Below are positions 35,743 through 45,400 of a stretch of DNA of 64,000 nucleotides, piece after piece. Source of the stretch: Chryseomonas sp014190935 (GTDB lineage Bacteria > Pseudomonadota > Gammaproteobacteria > Pseudomonadales > Pseudomonadaceae); NCBI RefSeq assembly GCF_014190935.1, contig NZ_JACHVV010000001.1, positions 682,001-746,000 on the forward strand, written 5' to 3'. Made by a program: the position numbers and the translations under genes. How positions within the stretch are numbered: the first letter of the stretch is position 1; every line of letters starts with the position of its first letter. Under the pieces are notes generated by a model. It was not told the origin of the DNA. It saw only the letters and a program-made list of their open reading frames with translations, and did no database searches.

Positions 35743-35761
35743 CCCGCGGCGAGACCGCGGG
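35743..35761. terminator. Hairpin between convergent helicase and EAL genes
   Basis: CCCGCGG, a 5-base loop CGAGA and CCGCGGG form a 7-bp GC stem in the 55-bp gap between two converging genes. No T tract follows on either strand, so it may slow polymerase or protect 3' ends rather than terminate alone. Confidence 0.45.
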
Positions 35762-35772
35762 GCAGGGCGGAC

Positions 35773-37605
35773 TCAGTGCTTGGCGGCGTTGTCGAACAGC
35801 TGGAAGACCGGGGCGCGGCGGGTCGAGCGTTGCAGATCCGGTTGCTGGATCAGCAGCCAGGCCTGCAACTCCGGTTCGGGCATGGGCTTGCCGATCCAGA
35901 AGCCCTGGCCTTCGTCGCAGCCCATGGCCAGCAGGCTGGCCAGGGCCTCGGCGGTCTCGATACCCTCGGCGGTGATGCGAAAGCCCAGTTGATGGGACAG
36001 TTCGATCAGCGAACTGACGATCAGCCGGTCCTTGGTGCGATGGGTCAGCTCGCGCACGAAGCTGCGGTCGATCTTGATGGTGTCGGCCGGCAATTCGCGC
36101 AGGTGCGAGAGGTTGTTGTAGCCGGTCCCGAAGTCGTCGATGGCGATGCCGATGCCCAGCTCGCGCAGGGCGGCCAGCTGGCGATGGATCAGGGCCACGT
36201 CACCCAGCAGGGCATTCTCGGTGACCTCCAGCTCCAGGCGCCGGGGATTGACCGGATAGCGCTGCAGCAACTCGGTGGTCTGCTCGGTGAAGTCCGGATC
36301 GTTCAGGTCGTGGGCGGAGATGTTGATCGCCACGCCCAGACTCCGGCCCTCCCGCTGCCAGGTATAGGCCTGGCTGATGGCCTGTTGCATCACCCAGCGA
36401 CTCAGGGCGGTGATCAGTGCGGTCTTTTCCGCCAGCGGAATGAATTCCGCCGGACTGACCGGGCCCAGGTGCGGATGCTGCCAGCGCAGCAGTGCCTCGA
36501 CGCTGTGGCAGCGACCGGTGGCCAGGTCGATGCGCGGCTGGTAGACCAGGCTCAGCTGATCCTCGGCGCGCAGCGCCTGGGGCAGGGCGCTGAGCAGGGC
36601 GAAGGCGCGGCGGTAGGCGGCGTCGTGCTGCGGATCGAAATGCCGGCAGCCGCGCATCTCGGCGCGGGCATCGTCGGCGGTGGCGATCAGCGCGCGCAGC
36701 CAGTCGGCCGGGTGATCGTCGGTCAGGGACATCACCCCCAGGCCCAGGCGGGTCTGGATGGGAATGCCGTTGTAGTCGAGCACCCCGGTCAATTCCTCCT
36801 GCAGGCGTTCGAGCAGCGCCTGTTGCGCGGCCTCGTCGGCGTCGTGCAGCAGAAAGCCGAAGCGAGCCGGCCCCAGGCGATACAGGGGCAGCTCGACCGG
36901 CAACAGGCGCCGCAGGTGCTGCTTGATGGCGCGCTGCAGGCCATCGAAGTGCGCCTGGCCCATGGCCTTGATGAAGTCGTTGAGATAGCTCTGGGCGAAC
37001 AGATCGGCCGCCACGGCCACCACGCGGGTGCCCGCCCGGGTGAGGGCTTCGGCATCTTCGATGAAGCGCTGGCCATTGGGCAGTTGGGTGACCGGATCCC
37101 AGAAGGCCTCGGTACGCAGCAATTCGATGTGCTGGCTGGCGAGGGCCGCCAGTTGCTGCAGCGCTATCAGCCGATCCTGGGGCAGGGCGGCGCGGGGCGC
37201 CGAATCGAACAGGCAGAGGCTGCCGAGCATCAGCCCTTCGGTCGTGCGCAGCGGTGCGCCCAGGTAATAGCGGATGTGGGGCGCGCCCGTGACCACCTGG
37301 AGATCGGCGAAGCGGGCGTCGTTGCGGGCGTCTTCCACCTGCAGCGGCAGGTTGGTTTCCTGCAGGTGCTGGCAGAACGACTGGCCGCGCGGCACGGTCA
37401 GGGGCGCGCAGCCCACGGTGGCTCGACAATGGACCTGCTGGCCGTCAAGAAAGCAGATCATTGCATAGGGGACGTCGAACAGCCGCGCGCAGAGATCGGT
37501 GAGATCTTGGAAGGCACGGTCGGAAGGACGATCGATCAAGGCGAGATCGCGCAGCAGTGCAAGACGCTGGCGTTCATTGGCCGCAGTGAGTGGAGCGGGC
37601 TCCAT
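35773..37605 (-). CDS. GAF-GGDEF(degenerate)-EAL c-di-GMP phosphodiesterase
   Basis: This 610-aa protein has an N-terminal GAF domain (about 20-165; VPYAMICFLDGQQVHCRATV), a GGDEF-like domain and a C-terminal EAL domain. In the GGDEF-like domain the signature is lost (RLGPARFGFLLH in place of GG[DE]EF). The EAL domain keeps its active-site motifs (EALLRWQHP, ELEVTENALL, IDDFGTGYNNLS, AEGIET, GQGFWIGKPMP). It should break down c-di-GMP, with the GAF domain as sensor. It can oppose WspR and the REC-GGDEF gene in this window, though a direct link is not shown. Confidence 0.92.
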   Translation of the reverse strand: MEPAPLTAANERQRLALLRDLALIDRPSDRAFQDLTDLCARLFDVPYAMICFLDGQQVHCRATVGCAPLTVPRGQSFCQHLQETNLPLQVEDARNDARFADLQVVTGAPHIRYYLGAPLRTTEGLMLGSLCLFDSAPRAALPQDRLIALQQLAALASQHIELLRTEAFWDPVTQLPNGQRFIEDAEALTRAGTRVVAVAADLFAQSYLNDFIKAMGQAHFDGLQRAIKQHLRRLLPVELPLYRLGPARFGFLLHDADEAAQQALLERLQEELTGVLDYNGIPIQTRLGLGVMSLTDDHPADWLRALIATADDARAEMRGCRHFDPQHDAAYRRAFALLSALPQALRAEDQLSLVYQPRIDLATGRCHSVEALLRWQHPHLGPVSPAEFIPLAEKTALITALSRWVMQQAISQAYTWQREGRSLGVAINISAHDLNDPDFTEQTTELLQRYPVNPRRLELEVTENALLGDVALIHRQLAALRELGIGIAIDDFGTGYNNLSHLRELPADTIKIDRSFVRELTHRTKDRLIVSSLIELSHQLGFRITAEGIETAEALASLLAMGCDEGQGFWIGKPMPEPELQAWLLIQQPDLQRSTRRAPVFQLFDNAAKH

Positions 37606-37719
37606 AGCAACGTCTCGGTGCGCTGTAGTAGCAGATTGCTACTTAGAGCGTGATCGGGTCGAGAGTTCCCTCACCACCCGCCTCACACTCTGCCAGTCGT
37701 CATTTATCTGTCGAAAGGC

Positions 37720-38682
37720 TCAGGCCGCGAAGTAGAAGACGGCGAACAGCGCCTGGGGGTCGGTCCACACCCGCACCTGTCTGAAACCGGCGTCTTCGGC
37801 CAGCGCACGAAAGCTCTCCAGGCTGTACTTGTAGGAATTCTCGGTATGCAGTCGCTCCCCTTCATGGAAGGTGAATCGACGCCCTTCGAGATGTACGGTC
37901 TGGTCGCGGGTGCTGACTAGGTGCATCTCGATGCGCGCCTGTTCCTCGTTGAAGAAGGCCAGGTGCCGAAAGCGCTGCGGATCCAGGTCGGTGTCCAGCT
38001 CGCGGCAGATGCGTTCGAGCAGGTTGAGATTGAAGTCGGCGGTCACCCCAGCGGCGTCGTTGTAGGCCGCATCCAGCCGCGCCTTGTCCTTGATCAGGTC
38101 CACCCCGATCAGCAGGCCCCCGGTCGCCGGCAGCATCCGGTGCAGGTTGCGCAGGAAGACGCCGGCTTCTTCCGGGGTGAAGTTGCCGATGCTCGAGCCG
38201 GGAAAGAAGGCGATCGGGCGCAGGCCGTCGAGACTGTTGGGCAGGGTCATGGGCCGGCTGAAGTCGGCGCAAGCGGCGCTGACGTCCAGCCAGGGATAGT
38301 CGGCCGCCAGGCGCTGGGTGCTGCTGAGCAGGAATTCCCGGGAGATGTCGATGCCCAGGTAGCCGGCCGGGTGCATGGCTTCCAGCAGCAGGCGAACCTT
38401 GCGACTGGCGCCGCTGCCCAGTTCGACCAGGGCGGCGTCGCGCCCGGCCAGGCGGGCGATCTCTCCGGCCGCCGTGGTGAGGATGCCCTCTTCGGTACGG
38501 GTGGGATAGTACTCGGGCTGCCGGGTGATGGCCTCGAACAACTCGGATCCGCGCTGATCGTAGAAATACTTGGGCGACAGCGCCTTGGGGGTCTGGGCGA
38601 AGCCCTGGAGCACATCGTCCCGCAACGAGCTGTCGGCGACGGTCGCCGGTTGCTGATCGAAGAAGCGCACGGCTAGGGCCAT
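37720..38682 (-). CDS. egtD: L-histidine N-alpha-methyltransferase (ergothioneine synthesis)
   Basis: This 320-aa protein has the EgtD family features: SPKYFYDQRGSELFEAIT near the N-terminus, the SAM-binding LVELGSGASRKVRLLLEA, and GIDISREFLLSS. It trimethylates histidine to hercynine. It begins 3 bp after the egtB stop, so the two form one transcript. Ergothioneine is a thiol antioxidant; hercynine is the substrate of EgtB. Confidence 0.94.
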   Translation of the reverse strand: MALAVRFFDQQPATVADSSLRDDVLQGFAQTPKALSPKYFYDQRGSELFEAITRQPEYYPTRTEEGILTTAAGEIARLAGRDAALVELGSGASRKVRLLLEAMHPAGYLGIDISREFLLSSTQRLAADYPWLDVSAACADFSRPMTLPNSLDGLRPIAFFPGSSIGNFTPEEAGVFLRNLHRMLPATGGLLIGVDLIKDKARLDAAYNDAAGVTADFNLNLLERICRELDTDLDPQRFRHLAFFNEEQARIEMHLVSTRDQTVHLEGRRFTFHEGERLHTENSYKYSLESFRALAEDAGFRQVRVWTDPQALFAVFYFAA

Positions 38683-38685
38683 GGG

Positions 38686-39969
38686 TCAGACCTCTCTGGC
38701 CAGGCGCAGGCCGGAGAACTGCCAGCGCATGGTGGGATAGAAGAAGTTGCGGTAGGAGGCGCGCACATGGTCCTGGGGCGTGGCGCAGCAGCCACCGCGC
38801 AGGACCATCTGGCCGGACATGAACTTGCCGTTGTATTCGCCCAGGCTGCCCGGCAGCGGTTTGAAGCCGGGGTAGGGGCGGAAGGCGCTGCCGGTCCACT
38901 CCCAGACATCGCCAAACAGCTGGCGCATGCCCTGGTCCGTGTTGGCGACCGGTTGCAGGTGATCCTGGTCGACGAAGTTGCCCTGGATCGGCTGGCGCGC
39001 CGCCACGGTTTCCCATTCCGCCTCGGTGGGCAGCCGCGCGCCGGCCCAGCTGGCGTAGGCATCGGCTTCGTAGAAGCTCAGGTGGCAGACCGGCGCGGTC
39101 GGATCCACCGGGGCCAGGCCGCTCAGGGTGAAGTGATGCCAGACGCCGTCGAGCTTCTGCCAGTACAGCGGCGCCTGCCAGCCGAGGGTGCGGATGGCTG
39201 CGGCGCCGTCGGACAGCCAGAGATCGCTGCGGCCGTAGCCGTTGTCTTCGATGAAGTCCAGGTATTCGCCATTGGTGATCAGCCGATCGGCCAGCTGGAA
39301 ATCGTCGACGAATTGCCGATGGACCGGCGTCTCGCAGTCGAAGGCGAAGCCTTTGCCGCCATGGCCGACATGCCGGACGCCGCCCGGATGGGCTTCCCAA
39401 CCCAGGGGCGCGACCGCGCCCGCGGGGCCCTTGGCCAGGTCGGTGCGATAGACCGGATGCAGCGGGTTCTGCGCCAGGATGTGCTTGATGTCCATGAGCA
39501 GCAATTCCTGGTGCTGCTGTTCGTGGTGCAGACCGAGTTCCAGGCGTCGGGCGATCTCGGCGGCATGTTCGGCGGGCGGCGCGCTGAGCAGCTCGGCCAT
39601 GGCCGTGTCCACCGCCGCGCGAAAGCGATAGACGTCGTCCACGCCCGGCCGCGACAGGTGCCCGCGGGCCGCCCGGGGGAAGGGCTTGCCGTGGGTCTCG
39701 TAATAGGAGTTGAACAGGTAGTCGTAGGCCGGATTGGGCGTCTGGTAACCCTTCAGGAAGGGCTTGAGGATGAAGGCCTCGAAGAACCAGGTGACGTGGG
39801 CCAGGTGCCATTTCGGCGGACTGACGTCGGCCATGCTCTGGATGACGTAATCCTCGACGGTGAGCGGGGCGCAGAGCGCCTCGCTGGCGGCCCGGACTCG
39901 CCGAAAGCGCTCCAGCGGGGTGGCGGCGGCAAGGCTCGCGGCGGGCAGTGTGCGGGCGAGAGGATTCAT
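38686..39969 (-). CDS. egtB: EgtB, iron-dependent sulfoxide synthase of ergothioneine synthesis
   Basis: This 427-aa protein has an N-terminal DinB-like domain with the iron-binding HHEQQHQE motif and a C-terminal formylglycine-generating-enzyme-like domain (ARLPTEAEWE; GDVWEWTGSAFRPYPGF; MVLRGGCCATP). It forms the C-S bond between hercynine and a thiol donor. No egtA, egtC or egtE lies nearby, which suggests that cysteine may be used directly and that the lyase is encoded elsewhere (inference). First gene of egtBD; a hairpin sits 16 bp before the start. Confidence 0.92.
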   Translation of the reverse strand: MNPLARTLPAASLAAATPLERFRRVRAASEALCAPLTVEDYVIQSMADVSPPKWHLAHVTWFFEAFILKPFLKGYQTPNPAYDYLFNSYYETHGKPFPRAARGHLSRPGVDDVYRFRAAVDTAMAELLSAPPAEHAAEIARRLELGLHHEQQHQELLLMDIKHILAQNPLHPVYRTDLAKGPAGAVAPLGWEAHPGGVRHVGHGGKGFAFDCETPVHRQFVDDFQLADRLITNGEYLDFIEDNGYGRSDLWLSDGAAAIRTLGWQAPLYWQKLDGVWHHFTLSGLAPVDPTAPVCHLSFYEADAYASWAGARLPTEAEWETVAARQPIQGNFVDQDHLQPVANTDQGMRQLFGDVWEWTGSAFRPYPGFKPLPGSLGEYNGKFMSGQMVLRGGCCATPQDHVRASYRNFFYPTMRWQFSGLRLAREV

Positions 39970-39984
39970 GGCGATTTCCCTGAT

Positions 39985-40038
39985 CGGTCTTCCTGTGGTC
40001 AGGAAACCGACCGGGCGGCCTACGTTTAGTTCGCCCGG
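39985..40038 (-). promoter_or_regulatory. Two hairpins between the porin gene and egtB
   Basis: Reading the minus strand, a 7-bp stem (CCGGGCG/CGCCCGG, 40011-40038) lies shortly after the porin stop and may end that transcript, though no T tract follows. Then CGGTTTCCTG and CAGGAAGACCG (39985-40009) form a 10-bp stem with a one-base bulge and a 4-base loop, 16 bp before the egtB ATG. The second could lie in the egtB 5' leader and affect translation. Only the pairing is seen; the roles are inference. Confidence 0.4.
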
Positions 40039-40067
40039 TTATGACGGGCGGTCTCGCTCGCTGCCGT

Positions 40068-41294
40068 CTACCACCAGGTTTCCAGCTGCACACCGAAGTT
40101 GTTGCCGTGGCGGGCATCGCCGAAGGCGCCGCTGTCGGACAGCGCCGTACCGGCCACGGCAGCGTCCTGGGCGCCACGATTCCAGCTCGCGTAGGTCCAG
40201 TAGAGGCGGATCTCCGGGCGGTCCATCAGCCCCATGCCGCCCAGCGCCAGGGTCGGCGCCACGGTGACCTTGTTCAGCGTGCGGGTGGCACCGCTGTCGG
40301 GGTGGATCTGGTCGTGGCCGAACTCCACCTGCAGCTTGAACAGGCGGGTGAAGGCATAGCTGGGCCGTACGCCAAAGGAATACCAGGTCTGGCCGCCATC
40401 GCCCGGCGCCCGGTCGCGCTGGTAGAGCGCCAGCAACTGGCCGCCGAAGCGCGGGGTGAGCTGCCAGCGCGGCGATTCGAGCACGCGCAGGCTTTCGTAG
40501 TCCCGGTCGGCGGTCAGGCTGCCGGTGGCGCCCAGGCCGGTGCCCGGACCGCGGCCGTATTGCACGGTGAAGACGTTGACCCCGCCAAAGAACTGCGACT
40601 GCTTGTGCTCGGCGGTGGCCGACCAGCCGCTATGGGCGTTCTGCACCTGGCCGGCGCGCTGGATGTAGGACAGGCCCAGTTCGATCTCGCCGCCGGGATT
40701 GGTCTTGATGCCGCCCAGGTTCAGGTCGTGGCGATTGGCCTTGTCCGGCTGGTCGACGTTGTCTTCGCGACTGAAGGCGTAGCTCAGGCGCAGGCCGCTG
40801 TCGCCCAGGCCGTAGTCTTCCACGCCGAAACCGGTGCCGCTCGGATTCCAGTAGTAGAAGTCGTTGATATGGATGTCGTGACGCTTGTAGTAGCGGCGAC
40901 CGGCCCAGAGTCCGCCGCCATTGAGCGCCGGCAGGCTGAGGCTGGTCCAGATCTGCGGCAGGCGCACGTTGCCGTTGTCGCCGCTGAAGGTGGGAGTCTG
41001 GTCATAGACGTTGTAGAGGCTGGCCATGCCGTGCACCTTGAGTTCGGTGCCATCGCCGCCCTTGTACAGGGTCTGGTGCAGTTCGAGTTCCCAGTAGGTC
41101 TCGCATTCGTTACCCAGGCGGTACTTGGCCGGTGCCCCGGGCAGCTGGAAGCAGCTCTGCTTGCCGCCTTCCGCGGAGCCACCGACACCTACCCGGCCGT
41201 AGCCGCTGAATTCCAGCGCCGTGGCGCTCAGCGGCAGACCGGCGAGCAAGGCGAGGCAGGAGGCGGTGCCGGCCTGGCGGAGAACTCTTGTCAT
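40068..41294 (-). CDS. lamB: LamB-type maltoporin (carbohydrate-selective porin)
   Basis: This 408-aa protein starts with a signal peptide (about 26 residues ending ATA). The mature protein begins LEFSGYGRVGVGGS and carries LamB landmarks: CFQLPGAPAKYRLGNECETYWEL, GLWAGRRYYKRHDIHINDFYYW, NPGGEIELGLSY, and a C-terminal aromatic strand ending in QLETWW. It forms an 18-stranded outer-membrane channel for maltodextrins or similar sugars. The ATG at 41294 gives a normal signal sequence. No maltose ABC genes are nearby, so the substrate is uncertain. Confidence 0.9.
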   Translation of the reverse strand: MTRVLRQAGTASCLALLAGLPLSATALEFSGYGRVGVGGSAEGGKQSCFQLPGAPAKYRLGNECETYWELELHQTLYKGGDGTELKVHGMASLYNVYDQTPTFSGDNGNVRLPQIWTSLSLPALNGGGLWAGRRYYKRHDIHINDFYYWNPSGTGFGVEDYGLGDSGLRLSYAFSREDNVDQPDKANRHDLNLGGIKTNPGGEIELGLSYIQRAGQVQNAHSGWSATAEHKQSQFFGGVNVFTVQYGRGPGTGLGATGSLTADRDYESLRVLESPRWQLTPRFGGQLLALYQRDRAPGDGGQTWYSFGVRPSYAFTRLFKLQVEFGHDQIHPDSGATRTLNKVTVAPTLALGGMGLMDRPEIRLYWTYASWNRGAQDAAVAGTALSDSGAFGDARHGNNFGVQLETWW

Positions 41295-41500
41295 CCCGAA
41301 AATCCCTGTGTGGTTGGCGGACGCCGATCGGACCTGGGGTCGGGGCGCCAAGTTGCACGAAAATCCCGGCAGATCAGGGACTTGGCTAAGCTCTGAAGCT
41401 AGGCTTTAGGCGGTTGAAAGCAGCGGCCTAAAGAGAATGGTTGACGACCACGGCTCCTGCTGGCGACGCTTGGGTTTTGCCTCAGGGAAAGTATTACAAG

Positions 41501-42445
41501 ATGAAACAGACATTGCTGATGGCCCCGCAATTGCCCCAGGGACTGGTGACCCAGCTCGAAGCCCACTACCGGGTTCTGGGTCCCTTTCCCTCAGCCGATC
41601 CCGCGGCGCTGCCCGCCGGGGCCGAGGAAGCCGTGGCGCTGCTGACCATCGGTGGCCTGCCGACCCACGCCGCGCTGCTGGACGCCCTGCCGGCCCTGCG
41701 CCTGGTGGCCTGCTACGGCACCGGCTACGAGGGAGTCGACCTGGCGGCCTGTCGCGAGCGCGGCATCGCCGTGACCACCGCCGGTGACGCCAATGCTACC
41801 GCCGTGGCGGAATTCACCTTTGGCCTGATCCTGGCCAGCGCGCGCCGCCTGCTGCAGGGCGATGCCTTCGTCCGCAGCGGCCGCTGGCAGGGCAACGCCA
41901 TCGAGCGCATGCCCCAGGTCCCGGGCCTGGCCGGGCGGCGCCTGGGCATCTATGGCCTGGGCGAGATCGGCCAGCGCATCGCCCGGCGCGGCGAAGCTTT
42001 CGACATGGAAATCGGCTACTTCAATCGCTCAAAGCGGGAGGGGCTGGACTACACCTACCATGGCAGCCTGCTGGAGCTGGCGCGCTGGAGCGATGTGCTG
42101 GTGGTGGCGGTCCGCGCCAGCGCCGAGACCGTGGGGGCGGTGGATGCCGAGGTCCTGGCCGCGCTGGGGGCGGAGGGCCATCTGGTCAATATCTCCCGCG
42201 GCAGCGTGGTCGACGAGGATGCCCTGGCCGACGCCCTGGAGCAGGGGGTGATCGCCGGCGCCGCGCTGGATGTCTTCGCCCACGAACCCGCGGTGCCCGA
42301 GCGCCTCCGCCAGCAGCCTAACCTGGTGCTCAGCCCCCATGTCGCCGCCAATGCGGCCTCGGCCCAGACCGCCCAGCAGCAGGTGATGCTGGCCAATATC
42401 GAGGCCAAGCTGCAGGGCGGGGAGCTGCGCAATCGCATCGCCTGA
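41501..42445 (+). CDS. D-2-hydroxyacid dehydrogenase (glyoxylate/hydroxypyruvate reductase-like)
   Basis: This 314-aa protein has the NAD(P) motif GIYGLGEIGQRIA and the catalytic residues of the family: Arg in NISRGSVVDEDAL, Glu in FAHEPAVPE and His in LSPHVAANA. It reduces a small 2-oxo acid such as glyoxylate or hydroxypyruvate, or works in reverse. The ATG at 41501 starts MKQTLLMAPQLP, usual for the family; an upstream in-frame ATG at 41441 adds unlike sequence. It is divergent from the porin gene over 206 bp and is followed by lhr after 53 bp. Confidence 0.9.
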   Translation: MKQTLLMAPQLPQGLVTQLEAHYRVLGPFPSADPAALPAGAEEAVALLTIGGLPTHAALLDALPALRLVACYGTGYEGVDLAACRERGIAVTTAGDANATAVAEFTFGLILASARRLLQGDAFVRSGRWQGNAIERMPQVPGLAGRRLGIYGLGEIGQRIARRGEAFDMEIGYFNRSKREGLDYTYHGSLLELARWSDVLVVAVRASAETVGAVDAEVLAALGAEGHLVNISRGSVVDEDALADALEQGVIAGAALDVFAHEPAVPERLRQQPNLVLSPHVAANAASAQTAQQQVMLANIEAKLQGGELRNRIA

Positions 42446-42498
42446 GCCGCCGGTCGGCTTGGGTTGTGGCCCCTGATGGCCACTCCCATATTGGGCGC

Positions 42499-45400
42499 AT
42501 GACCTCGAATTCGCCTGCCACCGTCCTGGCGGACTTTCACGAAGCGCCACGCAGCTGGTTCACCACGCGCTTTCCCGCCCCGACCGAGGCGCAGCTGCAG
42601 GCCTGGCCGGCCATTCGCGCCGGCGCCTCGGTGCTGGTGGCGGCCCCCACCGGCTCGGGCAAGACGCTGACCGCCTTCTTCGCCGTGCTGGATGGCCTGG
42701 TGCAGGAGTCCTTGCAGGAAGGCGGCCTGCCCGAGGCCTGCCTCTGGCTCTATGTGTCACCGCTCAAGGCCCTGTCCAATGACATCCGCCTCAATCTCGA
42801 AGAACCCCTGGCCGGCATCGGCGCGGCGCTGGAGGCACGGTCCCTGCCGCCGCTGGCGTTGCGCACGGCGGTGCGTACCGGCGATACCCCGCAGAAGGAG
42901 CGGGCCGCCATGCGCCGGCGGCCGCCGCACCTGCTGGTCACCACCCCCGAATCCCTCTATGTGCTGCTGGGTTCGGATTCCGGGCGACGGATGCTGGCCA
43001 GCGTGCGCGGCGTCATCGTCGACGAGATCCATGCCATCGCCGATGGCAAGCGCGGCAGCCACCTGACCCTGAGCCTGGCCCGACTGGAGGCCCTGACCGG
43101 GCAGCCACTGCAGCGCATCGGCCTGTCCGCCACCCAGAAGCCGCTGGCCGCCGTAGCCGCCTTTCTGGTCGGGCGCGATGCTCAGGGTCAGCCCCGGCCC
43201 TGTACGGTGATCGACATCGGCCACCAGCGCGCCCGCGACCTGGCGCTGGAGGTGCCGCCCCTTCCCCTGGAGGCCATGCTGTCCACCCAGGCCTGGGAGC
43301 TGGTCTACGACCGCCTGGCCGAACTGGCCGAGGCGCACCGCACCACCCTGGTGTTCGTCAACACCCGCCGCCTGGCCGAGCGCATGGCCCGGCAGCTCTC
43401 GGATCGCCTCGGCAATGCCCAGGTCGCCGCCCACCACGGCAGCCTGGCCAGGGAGCAGCGACTGGACGCCGAGCAGCGCCTCAAGCGCGGCGAATTGCGC
43501 CTGCTGCTGGCGACCGCTTCCCTGGAGCTGGGCATCGACATCGGCGAGGTCGACCTGGTCTGCCAGATCGGCTCGCCGGGTTCCATCGCCGCCTTTCTGC
43601 AACGGGTCGGCCGCGCCAATCACCAGGTCGGCGGGCTGCCCAAGGGACGGCTGTTTCCCACCTCGCGCGATGACCTGGTGGAGTGCGTGGCGCTGCTCGA
43701 CTGCGTGCGGCGCGGTGAGCTGGATACCCTGCACATCCCCGTGGCGCCCCTGGACGTCCTGGCCCAGCAGCTGGTGGCCGAGGTCGCCTGCCAGGAGTGG
43801 TCGGAAGAAGGCCTGCTGGCCGTGCTGCGCCAGGCCGAACCCTATGCGGCGCTGAGCGAAGCCGACTACCGGGCCGTGGTGGAAATGCTCAGCCAGGGCT
43901 ATACGGATCGCCGCGGTCCGCGCGCCGCCTACGTCCATCGGGATGCGGTCAACGGACTCCTGCGTGGCCGTCGGGGCGGCAAGGCGACCGCGGTGATGAG
44001 CGGTGGCACCATCCCGGAGAGCGGCGATTTCAGCGTGCTGCTCGAACCCCAGGGCCATACCGTCGGCAGCGTCAACGAGGACTTCGCCTTTGAAAGCCTG
44101 GTGGGCGATGTCTTCCAGCTGGGCAACACCGCCTACCGCATCGTCAAGATTGAGGGCAGCAAGGTGCGGGTGGAGGATGCCAAGGGACAGCCGCCCAACA
44201 TTCCCTTCTGGCATGGCGAGGCGCCAGGGCGCAGCGATGAGCTGTCAGCCGGGCTCGCGCGGTTGCGCGCGGAGCTCGAACCCCTGCTGCCCGGCGCTGA
44301 CGAGCCCCCGGAGCCGGCCATCGCTCGGATCGGCGCGGCCTATGACCTGGAGGAGGGCGCCGCTCGCCAACTGGTGGACTATCTCGGGCGCGCCCGCCTG
44401 GCGCTGGGCGCCTTGCCGACCCAGCAGACCCTGGTGATGGAAAGATTCTTCGACCAGGCCGGCGGCATGCAGCTGATCATCCATGCGCCCTTCGGCAGCC
44501 GTATCAACCGCGCCTGGGGCCTGGCCCTGCGCAAGAGATTCTGCCGCACTTTCAATGTCGAGCTGCAGGCGGCGGCGACCGAGAACGCCCTGATCCTGTC
44601 GCTGGCGACTAGCCACAGCTTCGTGCTCGACGAGGTCTGGCGCTATCTGCATCCGGCCAGCGCCGAGACCGTGCTGATCCAGGCGCTGCTCGACGCCCCG
44701 CTGTTCGCCGTGCGCTGGCGCTGGAACGCCACCACGGCCCTGGCCCTGCCGCGCTTCAACGCCGGGCGCAAGGTGGCCACCCAGGTGCAGCGCATGCGCA
44801 GCGAAGACCTCCTGGCCACGGTCTTTCCCGATCAGGCGGCCTGCCTGGAAAATCTCGCCGGCGAGCGGCAGGTGCCGGAGCATCCGTTGGTCCGCCAGAC
44901 CCTTGATGACTGCCTGCACGAATCCCTCGACAGCCGCGGCTGGCTGGCCCTGCTGGCACGCATCACGGCAGGCCGGCTGACCCTGCTGACCCGCGACCTG
45001 CCGGGACCCTCGCCACTGGCTGCCGAGGTGCTCACCGCCAAGCCCTATGCCTATCTGGACGACGCGCCCGTCGAGGAGCGGCGGACCCTGGCGGTGCAGA
45101 ATCGTCGATTCGGCGGCGCCGATCCCGACGAGCTGGGCGCCTTGGATCCGGCGGCCATCGCCCTGGTCCGGGAGGAAGCCTGGCCGCGGCTGGAGAGCGC
45201 CGATGACCTGCACGAAGCCCTGCTCGGCGTCGGCTTCCTCACCGAGGCCGAAGTCGCACCGCAGCAGGCCCAGGCGCGCCAGCTGGTCAAGGCCGGGCGG
45301 GCAGGGCGGCTGCGGCTGCCGACGGCGACCCTCTGGATCGCGGCCGAGCGACTGCCGTTGGTTCAGGTGCTGTTTCCGGGAGCCACCACGGAACCGGCGC

